From assembly GCF_000716595.1 (NCBI RefSeq), contig NZ_JNXC01000009.1, positions 1 through 64,000 on the forward strand: 64,000 nucleotides of DNA, given 5' to 3'. The notes under the pieces were generated by a model. That model ran no database searches, was not told where the DNA came from, and worked only from the letters and a program-made list of their open reading frames with translations. The translations under genes and the position numbers were made by a program. Positions 17,988 to 26,613 of the stretch are shown here, piece by piece. Position 1 is the stretch's first letter; each line of letters begins with the position of its first letter. Source of the DNA: Saccharothrix sp. NRRL B-16314. Its GTDB lineage: Bacteria > Actinomycetota > Actinomycetes > Mycobacteriales > Pseudonocardiaceae.

Positions 17988-19013
17988 GTGGCCGCGCCGA
18001 GCATGAAGGACGTCGCCGCACGCGCCGGGGTGTCCCTGGGGACCGTGTCGAACGTGCTCAACCGGCCCGACATGGTCGCCGAGCGCACCCGCAAGCGCGT
18101 GGTGGACGCGATCGCCGAACTCGGGTTCGTGCGCAACGAGTCGGCCCGGCAGCTCCGCGGCGGCACCAGTCGCACCCTCGCCTACGTGGTCCTCGACGCC
18201 CGCAACCCGTTCTTCACCGACGTGGCGGCGGGCGCGCAGCAGGTGGCCGACGCGGCCGGGCTCGCGCTGTACCTGTGCGACGGCGGCGAGGACCGCGCCC
18301 GCCAGGCCATGTACCTCGACCTGCTGGAGCAGCAGCGGGTCGAGGGCATCCTGATCACGCCCGTCGACGCGGACGACCCGCGCATCGCCGCGCTGGCCGG
18401 CCGCGGCACGCCCGTCGTGGTCGTCGACCGCGGCGCCGGACCGGACCGCTGCTCGGTGTCGGTGGACGACGTGCTGGGCGGCGACCTCGCCGTGTCCCAC
18501 CTCCTCGACGCCGGGCACCGCCGGATCGCGTTCGTTGGCGGACCCCGCTCGATCGGTCAGGTCGCGGACCGCATCACCGGCGCGCAGCAGGCCCTGGCCC
18601 GCGCCGACGCGGAACCGCTCACCGTGCTGGAGACCCAGCGGCTGGACGTCGCCGAGGGCAGGCGCGCGGGGGAGCGGCTGGCCGGGCTGCCCACGTCCCG
18701 GCGGCCGACCGCCGCCTTCTGCGCCAACGACATGCTCGCGCTCGGCCTGCTCCAGCAGGCGGTGCGGCTCGGCCTGCGGGTACCCGAAGACCTGGCGATC
18801 GTCGGCTACGACGACATCGAGTTCGCCGCCGCTGCCGCCGTGCCGCTGACGTCGGTCGCCCAGCCGCGCCAGCTCCTCGGTCGCACGGCGGCGGAGCTGA
18901 TGCTGGCCGAGGCGCGGCACGCCATGGGTCACGTGCACGAACAGCGGGTGTTCGAGCCGGAGCTGGTCGTGCGCGACTCCACCCGCCTTCGCCCGCTCGG
19001 CGGGGTCGCGTAA
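17988..19013 (+). CDS. LacI-family transcriptional regulator of rhamnose genes
   Basis: The protein has 341 residues. The N-terminal LacI helix-turn-helix is textbook: MKDVAARAGVSLGTVSNVLNRPDMV (residues about 6-30), then the hinge helix VRNESARQLRGG. The effector domain follows with AYVVLDARNPFFTDVAAGAQQ, GILITPVDADD, VDDVLGGDLAVSHLLDAGHRRIAFVGGP and LAIVGYDDIEFA. It probably represses the rhamnose catabolic and transport genes until rhamnose or a derivative binds. The GTG at 17988 is preceded by GGAGG (12 bp upstream); the ATG at 18003 is an alternative start. It lies between rhaI (divergent) and the transporter, and copies of its likely operator flank it on both sides. Confidence 0.9.
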   Translation: MAAPSMKDVAARAGVSLGTVSNVLNRPDMVAERTRKRVVDAIAELGFVRNESARQLRGGTSRTLAYVVLDARNPFFTDVAAGAQQVADAAGLALYLCDGGEDRARQAMYLDLLEQQRVEGILITPVDADDPRIAALAGRGTPVVVVDRGAGPDRCSVSVDDVLGGDLAVSHLLDAGHRRIAFVGGPRSIGQVADRITGAQQALARADAEPLTVLETQRLDVAEGRRAGERLAGLPTSRRPTAAFCANDMLALGLLQQAVRLGLRVPEDLAIVGYDDIEFAAAAAVPLTSVAQPRQLLGRTAAELMLAEARHAMGHVHEQRVFEPELVVRDSTRLRPLGGVA

Positions 19014-19054
19014 CCGCCCGTCCGATGTGGACGTTGCCGCGTGCGACAGTCGGG

Positions 19055-19154
19055 TTGAAACGTGTCGCATACCGGTGGTGTCGCGGGTGAACCGTTGACG
19101 GTACTCCGTGCTGACCCTAGCCTCCAGGATCAGCACTGACTTGAAACATTTCAG
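19055..19154 (+). promoter_or_regulatory. Promoter and operators of the rhamnose transporter operon
   Basis: TTGACG (19095-19100) and TAGCCT (19118-19123), 17 bp apart, form a plausible promoter for rhaT. Directly downstream is TGAAACATTTCA (19142-19153), a near-perfect palindrome. A half-match TGAAACGTGTCG lies upstream at 19056. A repressor on the downstream site would block elongation from this promoter. Confidence 0.65.
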
Positions 19155-19169
19155 TCATGGGGGTGCCGA

Positions 19170-20678
19170 ATGGACCGGGAACGCGCGGCTCCACTGCTGG
19201 AGGTGCGGGGCGTCTCCAAGTCGTTCGGCGCGGTGGCGGCCGTCCGCGAGGTGTCGTTCCCGCTGTACGGCGGTGAGGCGCACGCGTTGGTCGGTGAGAA
19301 CGGCGCGGGCAAGTCGACCATCGTGAAGGTGCTCGCCGGCGTGCACGAACCGGACACCGGCGCGGTCCTGGTCGACGGGCAGGAGCTGGGGTCGGCCGGA
19401 CCGGCGGCGGCTCAGGCGGCCGGGATCGCGGTCATCTACCAGGAACCCACCTTGTTCCCCGATCTTTCGGTGGCGGAGAACATCTTCATGGGCCGGCAGC
19501 CGCTCGGCCGGTTCGGGCGGATCGACCGGGCGGCGATGAAGGCGGACGCGGTCCGGCTGTTCGACCGGCTCGGCGTGCGCATCGACCCGGAGCGTCCCGC
19601 GCGCGGCCTGTCCATCGCCGACCAGCAGCTGGTCGAGATCGCCAAGGCGCTGTCGTCGGACGCGCGCGTGCTCGTGATGGACGAACCGACCGCCGCGCTG
19701 TCCGGGGTGGAGGTGGAACGGCTGTTCGCGGTGGTCCGCGCCCTGTGCGGGCAGGGTGCCGCCGTCCTGTTCATCTCCCACCGCTTCGACGAGGTGTTCT
19801 CGCTCTGCCAACGGGTCACGGTGATGCGGGACGGGGGGTTGGTGTCGACCGACCCGGTCGCGGACCTGACCGTGGACCAGGTGGTGCGGCGCATGGTCGG
19901 GCGTGACGTGTCCACGTTGTTCCCCAAGGAGGAGGTCGAGCCCGGTGACGTGGTGCTGGAGGTCCGCGGGCTGACCAGTCGCGGGGTGTTCGCCGACATC
20001 GGGTTCTCGGTGCGCGCGGGCGAGATCGTCGCGCTGGCGGGCCTGGTCGGCGCCGGGCGCAGCGAAGTGGTGCGGGCGGTGTTCGGGATCGACCGCTACG
20101 ACGCGGGCGAGGTGCGGGTGGCGGGGGAACGTCTCCCGGTCGGCTCACCGGCCGCCGCGGTGGCGTCCGGGGTTGCGCTGGTGCCGGAGGACCGGCGTCA
20201 GCAGGGGCTGGTCATGGAGCTGTCGATCGAGCGGAACGCGACGCTCACCAGGCTGAAACCGTTGTCCCGGTTGGGTTTTCTCGGTGGTCGGGCCGAACGC
20301 CGCGCTGCGCGGGAGTGGGCGAGGCGGTTGCAGGTCAAGTACGGGCGGCTGTCGGACGTGGTCGGGACGCTGTCGGGTGGCAACCAGCAGAAGGTGGTGC
20401 TGGCGAAGTGGCTGGCGACCGGGCCCCGGGTGCTGATCGTGGACGAGCCGACGCGGGGCATCGACGTGGGTACGAAGGCCGAGGTGCACCGGCTGCTGTC
20501 CCGGTTGGCGGCGGACGGGGTGGCGGTGCTCATGGTGTCGTCCGAACTGCCCGAAGTACTCGGGATGGCCGACCGGGTGCTGGTCATGCACGAGGGCCGC
20601 ATCACCGCTTCGTTGAGCCGGGCGGAGGCGACGGAGGAATCGGTCATGTTCGCCGCGACGGGCCAGGTGGCGGTGTGA
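19170..20678 (+). CDS. rhaT: Rhamnose ABC transporter ATP-binding protein (double ABC domain)
   Basis: The protein has 502 residues with two ATPase domains, typical of ribose/rhamnose (CUT2) importers. Domain 1 (about 10-245) has Walker [10 protein letters not shown], signature-like [16 protein letters not shown] and Walker [12 protein letters not shown]. Domain 2 (about 255-500) has the degenerate Walker [12 protein letters not shown] and the signature [15 protein letters not shown]. It powers uptake by the two permeases encoded next. GGGGGTG precedes the ATG. It is the first gene of the rhaT-P-Q-S operon, and the next gene overlaps its stop by 4 bp (GTGA). Confidence 0.93.
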   Translation: MDRERAAPLLEVRGVSKSFGAVAAVREVSFPLYGGEAHALVGENGAGKSTIVKVLAGVHEPDTGAVLVDGQELGSAGPAAAQAAGIAVIYQEPTLFPDLSVAENIFMGRQPLGRFGRIDRAAMKADAVRLFDRLGVRIDPERPARGLSIADQQLVEIAKALSSDARVLVMDEPTAALSGVEVERLFAVVRALCGQGAAVLFISHRFDEVFSLCQRVTVMRDGGLVSTDPVADLTVDQVVRRMVGRDVSTLFPKEEVEPGDVVLEVRGLTSRGVFADIGFSVRAGEIVALAGLVGAGRSEVVRAVFGIDRYDAGEVRVAGERLPVGSPAAAVASGVALVPEDRRQQGLVMELSIERNATLTRLKPLSRLGFLGGRAERRAAREWARRLQVKYGRLSDVVGTLSGGNQQKVVLAKWLATGPRVLIVDEPTRGIDVGTKAEVHRLLSRLAADGVAVLMVSSELPEVLGMADRVLVMHEGRITASLSRAEATEESVMFAATGQVAV

Positions 20679-21685
20679 GCGGGCGGGGGAGTGTGGTTGG
20701 GGTCGTTCGCAGGTTCTGGTCGGCTCGTGAGTCCGGCATCGTCGTCGCCCTCGTCCTCCTGGTGCTCGTGACCACAGTGGACAGTCCGAACTTCCTGTCG
20801 CCGCAGAGCGTGCGCGACCTGCTGCTCGGCGCGGCGATCCTGGTGGTCCTCGCGGTCGGGCAGACCGTCGTGGTCATCTCGCGCAACATCGACCTGTCCG
20901 TCGGCTCGGTGCTGGGACTGGTGGCGTTCGCGACCGGCAAGCTGCTCAGCTCCGCGCCCGCGACACCGACCGCGGTGGCCGTCCTCCTGGGTGTCGGCCT
21001 CGGCGCGGTGTGCGGTGTGGTCAACGGTGTGCTGGTGGCCGCGGCACGGGTGCCTGCGCTGGTGATCACCCTCGGCACGCTCTACGCCTTCCGCGGCGTC
21101 GACCACTCCTGGGCTCGGGGCGAGCAGATCAACGCCTCCGACATGCCGCGCTCGTTCCTCGGCCTGGGCACGTGGACCGTGCTGGGCGTCCCGGTGCTCG
21201 CGATCATCGCCCTGACCGTGGTGCTGGCCGTCGGCTTCTACCTGCGCAACTACCGCAGTGGCCGCGAGCTCTACGCGATCGGCTCCGAACCGGCCGCCGC
21301 CCGCCTGTCCGGCATCCCGGTCGGACGCCGGGTGTTCACCTCGTTCGTCGTCTGCGGCGCGTCGGCGGGCCTGGCGGGTGTCCTGTACGCGGCGCGTTTC
21401 GGCACGGTCGACGCCACCGCGGGCACCGGGATCGAACTCCAGGTCGTCGCGGCGGCGGTGGTCGGGGGCGTGGCGATCTTCGGTGGCAGCGGCAGCGCGT
21501 ACGGGGCCGCGCTCGGTGCGCTGCTGCTGACCACGATCGGCAGCTCGCTGGCGGTGCTGCGGATCAACCCGTTCTGGCAGCAGGCCGTCGTCGGCGGCCT
21601 GATCCTCGCCGCCATCGGCCTGGACCGGCTGCTCGCCGTCCGCGCGGCGAACCGCTTGCGAGGGAGGTCTTCCCATGACGCGTGA
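20675..21685 (+). CDS. rhaP: Rhamnose ABC transporter permease 1
   Basis: The protein has 336 residues with 8-10 hydrophobic segments of the RbsC/CUT2 permease family. Conserved motifs are [57 protein letters not shown] (the cytoplasmic coupling loop) and [22 protein letters not shown]. The GTG start overlaps the rhaT stop, and the 3' end overlaps rhaQ by 11 bp. With rhaQ it forms a heterodimeric channel for L-rhamnose. Confidence 0.9.
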   Translation: MSGRGSVVGVVRRFWSARESGIVVALVLLVLVTTVDSPNFLSPQSVRDLLLGAAILVVLAVGQTVVVISRNIDLSVGSVLGLVAFATGKLLSSAPATPTAVAVLLGVGLGAVCGVVNGVLVAAARVPALVITLGTLYAFRGVDHSWARGEQINASDMPRSFLGLGTWTVLGVPVLAIIALTVVLAVGFYLRNYRSGRELYAIGSEPAAARLSGIPVGRRVFTSFVVCGASAGLAGVLYAARFGTVDATAGTGIELQVVAAAVVGGVAIFGGSGSAYGAALGALLLTTIGSSLAVLRINPFWQQAVVGGLILAAIGLDRLLAVRAANRLRGRSSHDA

Positions 21686-22655
21686 CGCGCTGCGTGCCGT
21701 GTCGACCCGGTGGGACACCGTGCTCCTCGTGGTGCTCGCCGCCGTCGTGGTGACCGCCGGGCTGCTGGTCGACGGCTTCGCCAGTGGCCGGAACCTCCAG
21801 TTCCTGCTGCTGGACGTCGTCGCCATCGCGCTGATCGCGCTGCCGCTGACGCTGATCGTCATCACCGGGGAGATCGACCTGTCGGTGGCCAGCACGCTCG
21901 GGCTGTGCAGCGCGGTGATGGGGCAGCTGTGGGTGGCGGGCCTGTCGCTGGAGCTGGTCGTGGTCCTGGTGGTCGGCCTCGGCGCGGTCCTGGGCGCGGT
22001 CAACGCGGTGTTCGTGACGCGGTTCGCGCTGCCGTCGCTGGCGGTCACGATCGGCACGCTGGCGGCGTACCGCGGGCTGGCGTTCGTGGTGCTGGGCGAC
22101 CAGGCCGTCGCCGACTTCCCGTTCAGCTGGACGACCGCGGCGAGCAGCACCGTCGCCGACGGGTCAGTGCCGTGGGCGGCGGTGGTGACGCTGGTGCCGG
22201 CGGTCGTGTTCGGCGTCGTGCTGCACGCGACCCCGTTCGGCCGGTCCCTGTACGCGATGGGCAACAACGCCGAGGCGGCGGCGTTCTCCGGCATCCGGGT
22301 CGCGCGGGCGAAGTTCTGGCTGTTCGTCGCCTCGGGCGCGGTGTCGGGCCTGGCCGGCGTGTACTGGACGCTGCGGTTCGCCAGCGCGCGGGCCGACAAC
22401 GCCGCCGGGCTGGAGCTGGCGGTGGTCGCCGCCGTCCTGCTCGGCGGTGTCTCGATCTTCGGTGGCCGCGGCACCCTGCTCGGCGTGCTGGCCGGTGTGC
22501 TCCTGCTCGGCGCCGTCCGCAACGCCCTCCAGCTCGCCGACGTCGCCGCGGACACGCTCGACGTGGTCACCGGCGGGCTCCTCATCGCCTCGGTCGTGGT
22601 GCCCAACGCCGTCGGCCTGGCGCGGACCCGGTGGCGACGACGACGCACCGCCTGA
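21675..22655 (+). CDS. rhaQ: Rhamnose ABC transporter permease 2
   Basis: The protein has 326 residues, also of CUT2 type and homologous to the preceding permease. Motifs are IVITGEIDLSVASTLGLCSAVMG, SLAVTIGTLAAYRGLAFV, YAMGNNAEAAAFSGIRVAR and GGVSIFGGRGTLLGVLAGVLLL. A GGGAGG ribosome site lies inside the end of rhaP. The order ATPase, permease, permease, binding protein is the usual rhaTPQS arrangement. Confidence 0.9.
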   Translation: MTRDALRAVSTRWDTVLLVVLAAVVVTAGLLVDGFASGRNLQFLLLDVVAIALIALPLTLIVITGEIDLSVASTLGLCSAVMGQLWVAGLSLELVVVLVVGLGAVLGAVNAVFVTRFALPSLAVTIGTLAAYRGLAFVVLGDQAVADFPFSWTTAASSTVADGSVPWAAVVTLVPAVVFGVVLHATPFGRSLYAMGNNAEAAAFSGIRVARAKFWLFVASGAVSGLAGVYWTLRFASARADNAAGLELAVVAAVLLGGVSIFGGRGTLLGVLAGVLLLGAVRNALQLADVAADTLDVVTGGLLIASVVVPNAVGLARTRWRRRRTA

Positions 22656-22683
22656 CGCTTGTCCCTGCCGAGAGAGGAAGCCC

Positions 22684-23754
22684 ATGTCACAGCACCAACG
22701 CACCGTGCGCGTCGGCCTGATCGCGGTCCTGGCGCTACTCGTCACCGCCGCGTGCGGTGGCACCACCCGCGGCTCCGGGGACAGCCCCACGTCGAACCGG
22801 GCCACCGGCAGCGCCAACCCCGACGCGGCGCTGGTCGAGGGGCTCGACGTGGCGTTCCTGCCGAAGCAGGTCAACAACCCGTACTTCACCGTCGCGGACG
22901 GGGGTGGCAAGGCCGCGACGGAGGAGTTCAAGGGCTCGTACAAGGAGGTCGGGCCGTCCGAGGCCAGCGCGTCGTCCCAGGTCAGCTACATCAACACGTT
23001 GTCGCAGCAGCAGACCGACGTGATCGTGACGTCCGCCAACGACCCGAACGCCATCTGCGGCGCGCTCACCAGCGCCCGGCAGGCGGGCGCGAAGGTCGTC
23101 ACGTTCGACTCGGACACCAAGCCGGAGTGCCGGGACGTGTTCGTCAACCAGGCGACCGCCGAGGGCATCGCGAAGAACCAGGTCGAGTTGATCTCGGCGC
23201 AGATCGGTGGCGCGGGGAAGATCGCGATCCTGTCCGCGACGCCCAACGCGACCAACCAGAACGCGTGGATCGAGCTGATGCGCGAGGAGCTGCGGAAGCC
23301 GGAGCACGCCGGGATCGAGATCGTCACGGTCGCCTACGGCAACGACGACGACCAGAAGTCGTTCCAGGAGACCCAGGGCCTGCTGCGCTCGTACCCGGAC
23401 CTGAAGGGCATCGTCTCGCCGACGACGGTCGGTGTCGCGGCGGCGGCGCGCTACCTGTCGACGTCGGAGTACAAGGGCAAGGTCGCGCTGACCGGGCTCG
23501 GCACGCCGAACCAGATGCGCGAGTTCGTCAAGGACGGCACGGTGGAGGCGTTCGCGCTGTGGAACCCGGCCGACCTCGGCTACCTGGCGGCGTACGCGGG
23601 CGCGGCGCTGGCGTCCGGTCGGATCACGGGTGCGGCCGGCGAGGAGTTCGAGGCGGGCAAGCTCGGCGAGTACACCATCGGCGCCGACGGCGTCGTCGTG
23701 CTCGGCCCGCCCACCGTGTTCGACCAGGGCAACATCGACCAGTTCGACTTCTGA
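22684..23754 (+). CDS. rhaS: Rhamnose-binding lipoprotein
   Basis: The protein has 356 residues. A hydrophobic start ends in the lipobox VTAAC with lipidation at Cys24. After a Ser/Thr/Gly linker, the binding domain starts LDVAFLPKQVNNPYFTVADGGGKAATEE, typical of the RhaS/AI-2-type periplasmic binding protein 4 family. TSANDPNAICGALTSARQAGAKVVTFDSDT, then AILSATPNATNQNAWIELM, and GLGTPNQMREFVKDGTVEAFALWNP are conserved ligand-site regions. GAGAGGAA precedes the ATG by 6 bp. It ends the transporter operon just before a GC-rich hairpin. Confidence 0.9.
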   Translation: MSQHQRTVRVGLIAVLALLVTAACGGTTRGSGDSPTSNRATGSANPDAALVEGLDVAFLPKQVNNPYFTVADGGGKAATEEFKGSYKEVGPSEASASSQVSYINTLSQQQTDVIVTSANDPNAICGALTSARQAGAKVVTFDSDTKPECRDVFVNQATAEGIAKNQVELISAQIGGAGKIAILSATPNATNQNAWIELMREELRKPEHAGIEIVTVAYGNDDDQKSFQETQGLLRSYPDLKGIVSPTTVGVAAAARYLSTSEYKGKVALTGLGTPNQMREFVKDGTVEAFALWNPADLGYLAAYAGAALASGRITGAAGEEFEAGKLGEYTIGADGVVVLGPPTVFDQGNIDQFDF

Positions 23755-23762
23755 CGCCCGTG

Positions 23763-23788
23763 GGGCGCGCGGCTCGTGCCGCGCGCCC
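23763..23788. terminator. Hairpin terminator between rhaS and the ArsR gene
   Basis: A perfect 11-bp stem, GGGCGCGCGGC paired with GCCGCGCGCCC, has a TCGT loop. It lies in the 36 bp between two converging genes and can act in both directions. Confidence 0.75.
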
Positions 23789-23790
23789 GG

Positions 23791-24090
23791 TCACTCCGGC
23801 GGTGGGCAGCAGACGGTCAGGTAGCGCTGGAGTTCGGTGAGCGCCGCGGCGATCCCGGCGGGATCGGCGCGGTAGTAGACGGTCTTGCCGTCGCGGCGGG
23901 CGGTGAGCAGGCCGCCGTCGCGGAGCATGGCCAGGTGCTCGGAGGCCGTGGACTGCGCGATGCCGGCCCGTTCGGCGACCTGGCCGACGGTCAGCTCGAC
24001 GTTGCCGCCGAACGCCTCCATCAGCTGCTGCCTGGTCTCGCCGGCCAGCGCTTTGAGGAAGCGGCGTGAGTGCTCGCCCAGTTCCGCCAT
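23791..24090 (-). CDS. ArsR-family transcriptional repressor
   Basis: The protein has 99 residues. The winged helix is clear: LAGETRQQLMEAF, VGQVAERAGIAQSTASEHLAMLRDGGLLTARRDGKTVYYRAD. The canonical metal-binding ELCVCDL box in the recognition region is absent; instead two adjacent Cys lie at the C-terminus (LTVCCPPPE), which could bind metal or respond to oxidants. It is divergent from the flavin monooxygenase, 55 bp away, and probably represses that gene and its own. The inducer is unknown. Confidence 0.85.
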   Translation of the reverse strand: MAELGEHSRRFLKALAGETRQQLMEAFGGNVELTVGQVAERAGIAQSTASEHLAMLRDGGLLTARRDGKTVYYRADPAGIAAALTELQRYLTVCCPPPE

Positions 24091-24109
24091 GAGACCAGCA
24101 TCCCAGACC

Positions 24110-24135
24110 TATCGTCATTACGGGAAAAGCCGATA
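24110..24135. promoter_or_regulatory. Probable ArsR operator in the divergent promoter
   Basis: TATCG (24110-24114) and CGATA (24131-24135) form an inverted repeat with a 16-bp spacer in the 55-bp intergenic region. A further TATCGA copy follows at 24137. ArsR proteins often bind AT-containing 12-2-12 type repeats, so this is the best candidate site. Confidence 0.4.
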
Positions 24136-24145
24136 CTATCGACCC

Positions 24146-25180
24146 ATGTCGATGGAAGAGTGGGTCGTGATCGGCGGTGGCCAGTCCGGGCTGGCTGCCG
24201 CGCACGCCGTGAAGGCGGCGGGTGGACGGCCGGTGGTGCTGGAGGCGGGCGGACGTCCGACCGGGTCGTGGGCGGGGTACTACGACAGCCTGGCGTTGTT
24301 CTCGCCGGCCCGGTACTGCTCGCTGCCCGGGTTGGCGTTCGGCGGTGACCCGGACAGGTACCCGACGCGGGACGAGGTGGTGGACTACCTGGCCCGGTAC
24401 GCGGAGCACCTCGACGTGGACATCCGCACCGGTCACCGGGTGGAAGAGGTGGTGCCGGCCGACGGCGGGTTCGAGGTGGTGCTGGCCGACCGGACCCTGA
24501 GGGCACGGCGGGTGATCGCGGCCACCGGCGGTTTCGGCGCGCCGCACCGCCCCGCGCTGCGAGGGCTGGACGCGTTCACCGGCTCGGTGGTCCACGCGGC
24601 CGAGTACCGCGATCCGGCGCCGTACCGGGACCAGCGCGTCGTGGTGGTGGGCGCGGGCAACTCGGCCGTGCAGATCGCGGTCGAGCTGGCGGGAACGGCC
24701 CGCGTGACGCTGGCGAGCAGGAAACCGGTCCGCTTCAGCCCGCAACGACCGGCGGGCCGTGACCTGCACTGGTGGTTGACGGTCACCGGCGTGGACGCCG
24801 CGCCGATCGGCCGGTGGCTGCCCGCCCGGTTCTCCACCCCGGTGCTGGACACCGGCGTCTACGCGTCCGCACTGGCCGCCGGCCGCCCCGACCGCCGACC
24901 GGTGTTCACCGAACTGGACGCCACCACCGTCACCTGGGCCGACGGCGCCAGGGAACAGGTGGACGCGATCATCCTCGCCACCGGCTACCGACCGGGCCTG
25001 TCGTACCTGGAATCGACGGCCGCACTGGGCCCCGACGGCTACCCCCGCCACCGTGCGGGCCTCTCGAGGACCCACCGGGGACTGGGCTACGTGGGTCTGG
25101 AGTGGCAGCGCACCCTGTCGTCGGCCACGTTGCGCGGCGTCGGCCGCGACGCCCGCTACGTCGTCCGCCGCTTGCGCTGA
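24146..25180 (+). CDS. FAD-dependent monooxygenase / oxidoreductase of the flavin monooxygenase-like group
   Basis: The protein has 344 residues. The FAD-binding Rossmann motif is at the very start (VVIGGGQSGLAAAHAVKAAG). The second, NADPH-binding motif is VVVVGAGNSAVQIAVEL at about residues 168-184. The ATGG motifs are AATGGFGAPHRPAL and DAIILATGYRPGLSYL. This is the layout of the small bacterial CzcO/YhdG-like flavoproteins, about 350 residues. Members are linked to metal, arsenic or sulfur-compound oxidation, but no substrate can be assigned here. Divergence from an ArsR gene suggests induction by a toxic metal(loid) or redox stress. An ATG two codons later (24152) is also possible. Confidence 0.8.
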   Translation: MSMEEWVVIGGGQSGLAAAHAVKAAGGRPVVLEAGGRPTGSWAGYYDSLALFSPARYCSLPGLAFGGDPDRYPTRDEVVDYLARYAEHLDVDIRTGHRVEEVVPADGGFEVVLADRTLRARRVIAATGGFGAPHRPALRGLDAFTGSVVHAAEYRDPAPYRDQRVVVVGAGNSAVQIAVELAGTARVTLASRKPVRFSPQRPAGRDLHWWLTVTGVDAAPIGRWLPARFSTPVLDTGVYASALAAGRPDRRPVFTELDATTVTWADGAREQVDAIILATGYRPGLSYLESTAALGPDGYPRHRAGLSRTHRGLGYVGLEWQRTLSSATLRGVGRDARYVVRRLR

Positions 25181-25184
25181 CCCG

Positions 25185-25814
25185 TCAGCGCCTGCGGATG
25201 ATCCGTTCGGCCACGGCGAGGTTCAGCGTCCAGGACAGGGCCATCAGGAGGGTGTTGACGAACTCGTCCGGCGGGCCGACGGCCAGCATCCACGAGCCGA
25301 TGATCACGGCCTGCGAGCCGGCGCCGAGGGCGATGGCGTAAGCGCGGATCATCCACGCCCGGTGGGTGGCGAAGGAGCGGGTGCGGATCGCGGCGAGACC
25401 GAGGACCAGGGCGACGGCCATGAACGAGCCGAAGCCGACGCGGACGGCGGTGAGGAGGTCCCCGACAGCGGCGGCACGGGGGTAGAACAAGGTCATCCAG
25501 ACGCCGGACAGCGCGGCGATCAGTCCACAAGGGACGAGGATCCGGCCGGCCAGGCGGTGCCACCCGGACCGGCGGCCACGCAGGCTCGGGACGAACTGGA
25601 ACGCGCCGACGACGCAGTACGCGGTCACGGAGACGATGTGCAGGAGCACCGGCACGGGTGAGGCGAAGAACCGGGCGTTGTCCGGCGTGATCTCCGCGCC
25701 CGCGACCAGCTGCGCCGTGCGGAACATGCCTGCCACCACAGGGATGGCGCTGAACAGGATGAGCGCGGCGGGCAGGCGCCACTGCGGTCTGACGCGGTTT
25801 CGGGTTGTCGTCAT
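25185..25814 (-). CDS. DUF2306-type integral membrane protein
   Basis: The protein has 209 residues from the ATG at 25814 (MTTTRNRVRPQW). There are six or so hydrophobic segments. The conserved DUF2306 features are the HIVSVTAYCVVGAFQFVPSLR segment, WHRLAGRILVPCGLIAALSGVWMTLFYP and ATHRAWMIRAYAIALGAGSQ, with His and Arg residues inside or near the membrane. Its function is unknown. It converges on the flavin monooxygenase with only 4 bp between stops and lies upstream of a two-component system on the same strand. A longer start at 25850 is possible but lacks a good ribosome site. Confidence 0.75.
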   Translation of the reverse strand: MTTTRNRVRPQWRLPAALILFSAIPVVAGMFRTAQLVAGAEITPDNARFFASPVPVLLHIVSVTAYCVVGAFQFVPSLRGRRSGWHRLAGRILVPCGLIAALSGVWMTLFYPRAAAVGDLLTAVRVGFGSFMAVALVLGLAAIRTRSFATHRAWMIRAYAIALGAGSQAVIIGSWMLAVGPPDEFVNTLLMALSWTLNLAVAERIIRRR

Positions 25815-25899
25815 GGCGTCGATCGTGCCGACCGGGCCGGCCCGGATCATCGGACGTTGGGCCGGGGTTCCGGTGGCCGATGGTGCGACGGCGGTCTCG

Positions 25900-25953
25900 T
25901 ACTTCCGGCGCGGTACTTCCGGTGTGGTGCTTCCGGTGTTGCGCTTCAGGTGT
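25900..25953. repeat. Four degenerate 14-bp tandem repeats
   Basis: Units run TACTTCCGGCGCGG (25900-25913), TACTTCCGGTGTGG (25914-25927), TGCTTCCGGTGTTG (25928-25941) and a partial fourth. They occupy the 139-bp gap between the DUF2306 gene start and the response regulator stop. They could be direct regulatory sites for the DUF2306 gene or simple slippage products. Confidence 0.6.
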
Positions 25954-26613
25954 CTAACGGGATCGCACCCGATTGGTCTCGTAGGCCCACATGGCGATCT
26001 CGACGCGGTTCCGGGCGCCCAGCTTGGTCATCAGGCCGGCGATGTGCGACTTGACCGTGCTGAGCGTGATGTGGAACTCCCCGGCGATCTCGTTGTTGGT
26101 CCGCCCGCGCGCCACCGCGACGAGGATCTGCTCCTCGCGGCCGGTCAAGGGGTCGATCGGCTGGGCCGGGGGCGTCGACGGCGAGTTCTCGGCGAACGCC
26201 GCCAGCAGTCGCGCGGTGATGCTCGGCGCGATGAGGGCGTCCCCCGCCGCTGCCGCGTGAACGGCGCGGGTGAGCATGTCGGCTCCCGCGTTCTTGAGCA
26301 GGAAACCGCGGGCGCCCGCGCGCAACGCGGCGTAGACGTACTCGTCCAGGTCGAAGGTCGTGATGACGACGACCGCGAGCGGGTCGTCGACGGTCGGCCC
26401 GGCGAGGCGGCGGGTGGCCTCGATGCCGTCGAGCACCGGCATCCGGATGTCGAAGAGGCACACGTCGGGCCGCAGCCGCCGGGCCAGGTCGACGGCCTCC
26501 CGCCCGTCCGCCGCCTCGCCGACGACGTCGATGCCCGGCTGGGCGCCGAGGATCATGGCGAGCCCCGTGCGGACGATCTCCTGGTCGTCGGCGACCAGCA
26601 CCCGGATGCTCAC
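25954..26613 (-). CDS. NarL/FixJ-family response regulator
   Basis: The protein has 219 residues. The receiver domain (1-120) has DDQEIVRTGLAMIL with acidic Asp residues, the phospho-acceptor Asp in DVCLFDIRMPVLDG (about residue 55), Thr in VVVITTFDLDEYVYAAL and Lys in GFLLKN. The C-terminal LuxR-type helix-turn-helix (about 150-215) is LTGREEQILVAVARGRTNNEIAGEFHITLSTVKSHIAGLMTKLGARNRVEIAM. The GTG start overlaps the kinase stop by 4 bp, so they are co-translated. Targets are unknown; it is the closest regulator to the polyketide cluster upstream region. Confidence 0.93.
   Translation of the reverse strand: MSIRVLVADDQEIVRTGLAMILGAQPGIDVVGEAADGREAVDLARRLRPDVCLFDIRMPVLDGIEATRRLAGPTVDDPLAVVVITTFDLDEYVYAALRAGARGFLLKNAGADMLTRAVHAAAAGDALIAPSITARLLAAFAENSPSTPPAQPIDPLTGREEQILVAVARGRTNNEIAGEFHITLSTVKSHIAGLMTKLGARNRVEIAMWAYETNRVRSR

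Noticed and set aside
23755..25180. Arsenic resistance island
   Set aside because: Only an ArsR-like repressor without the classic metal box and a general flavoprotein are present; no arsenate reductase or efflux gene.
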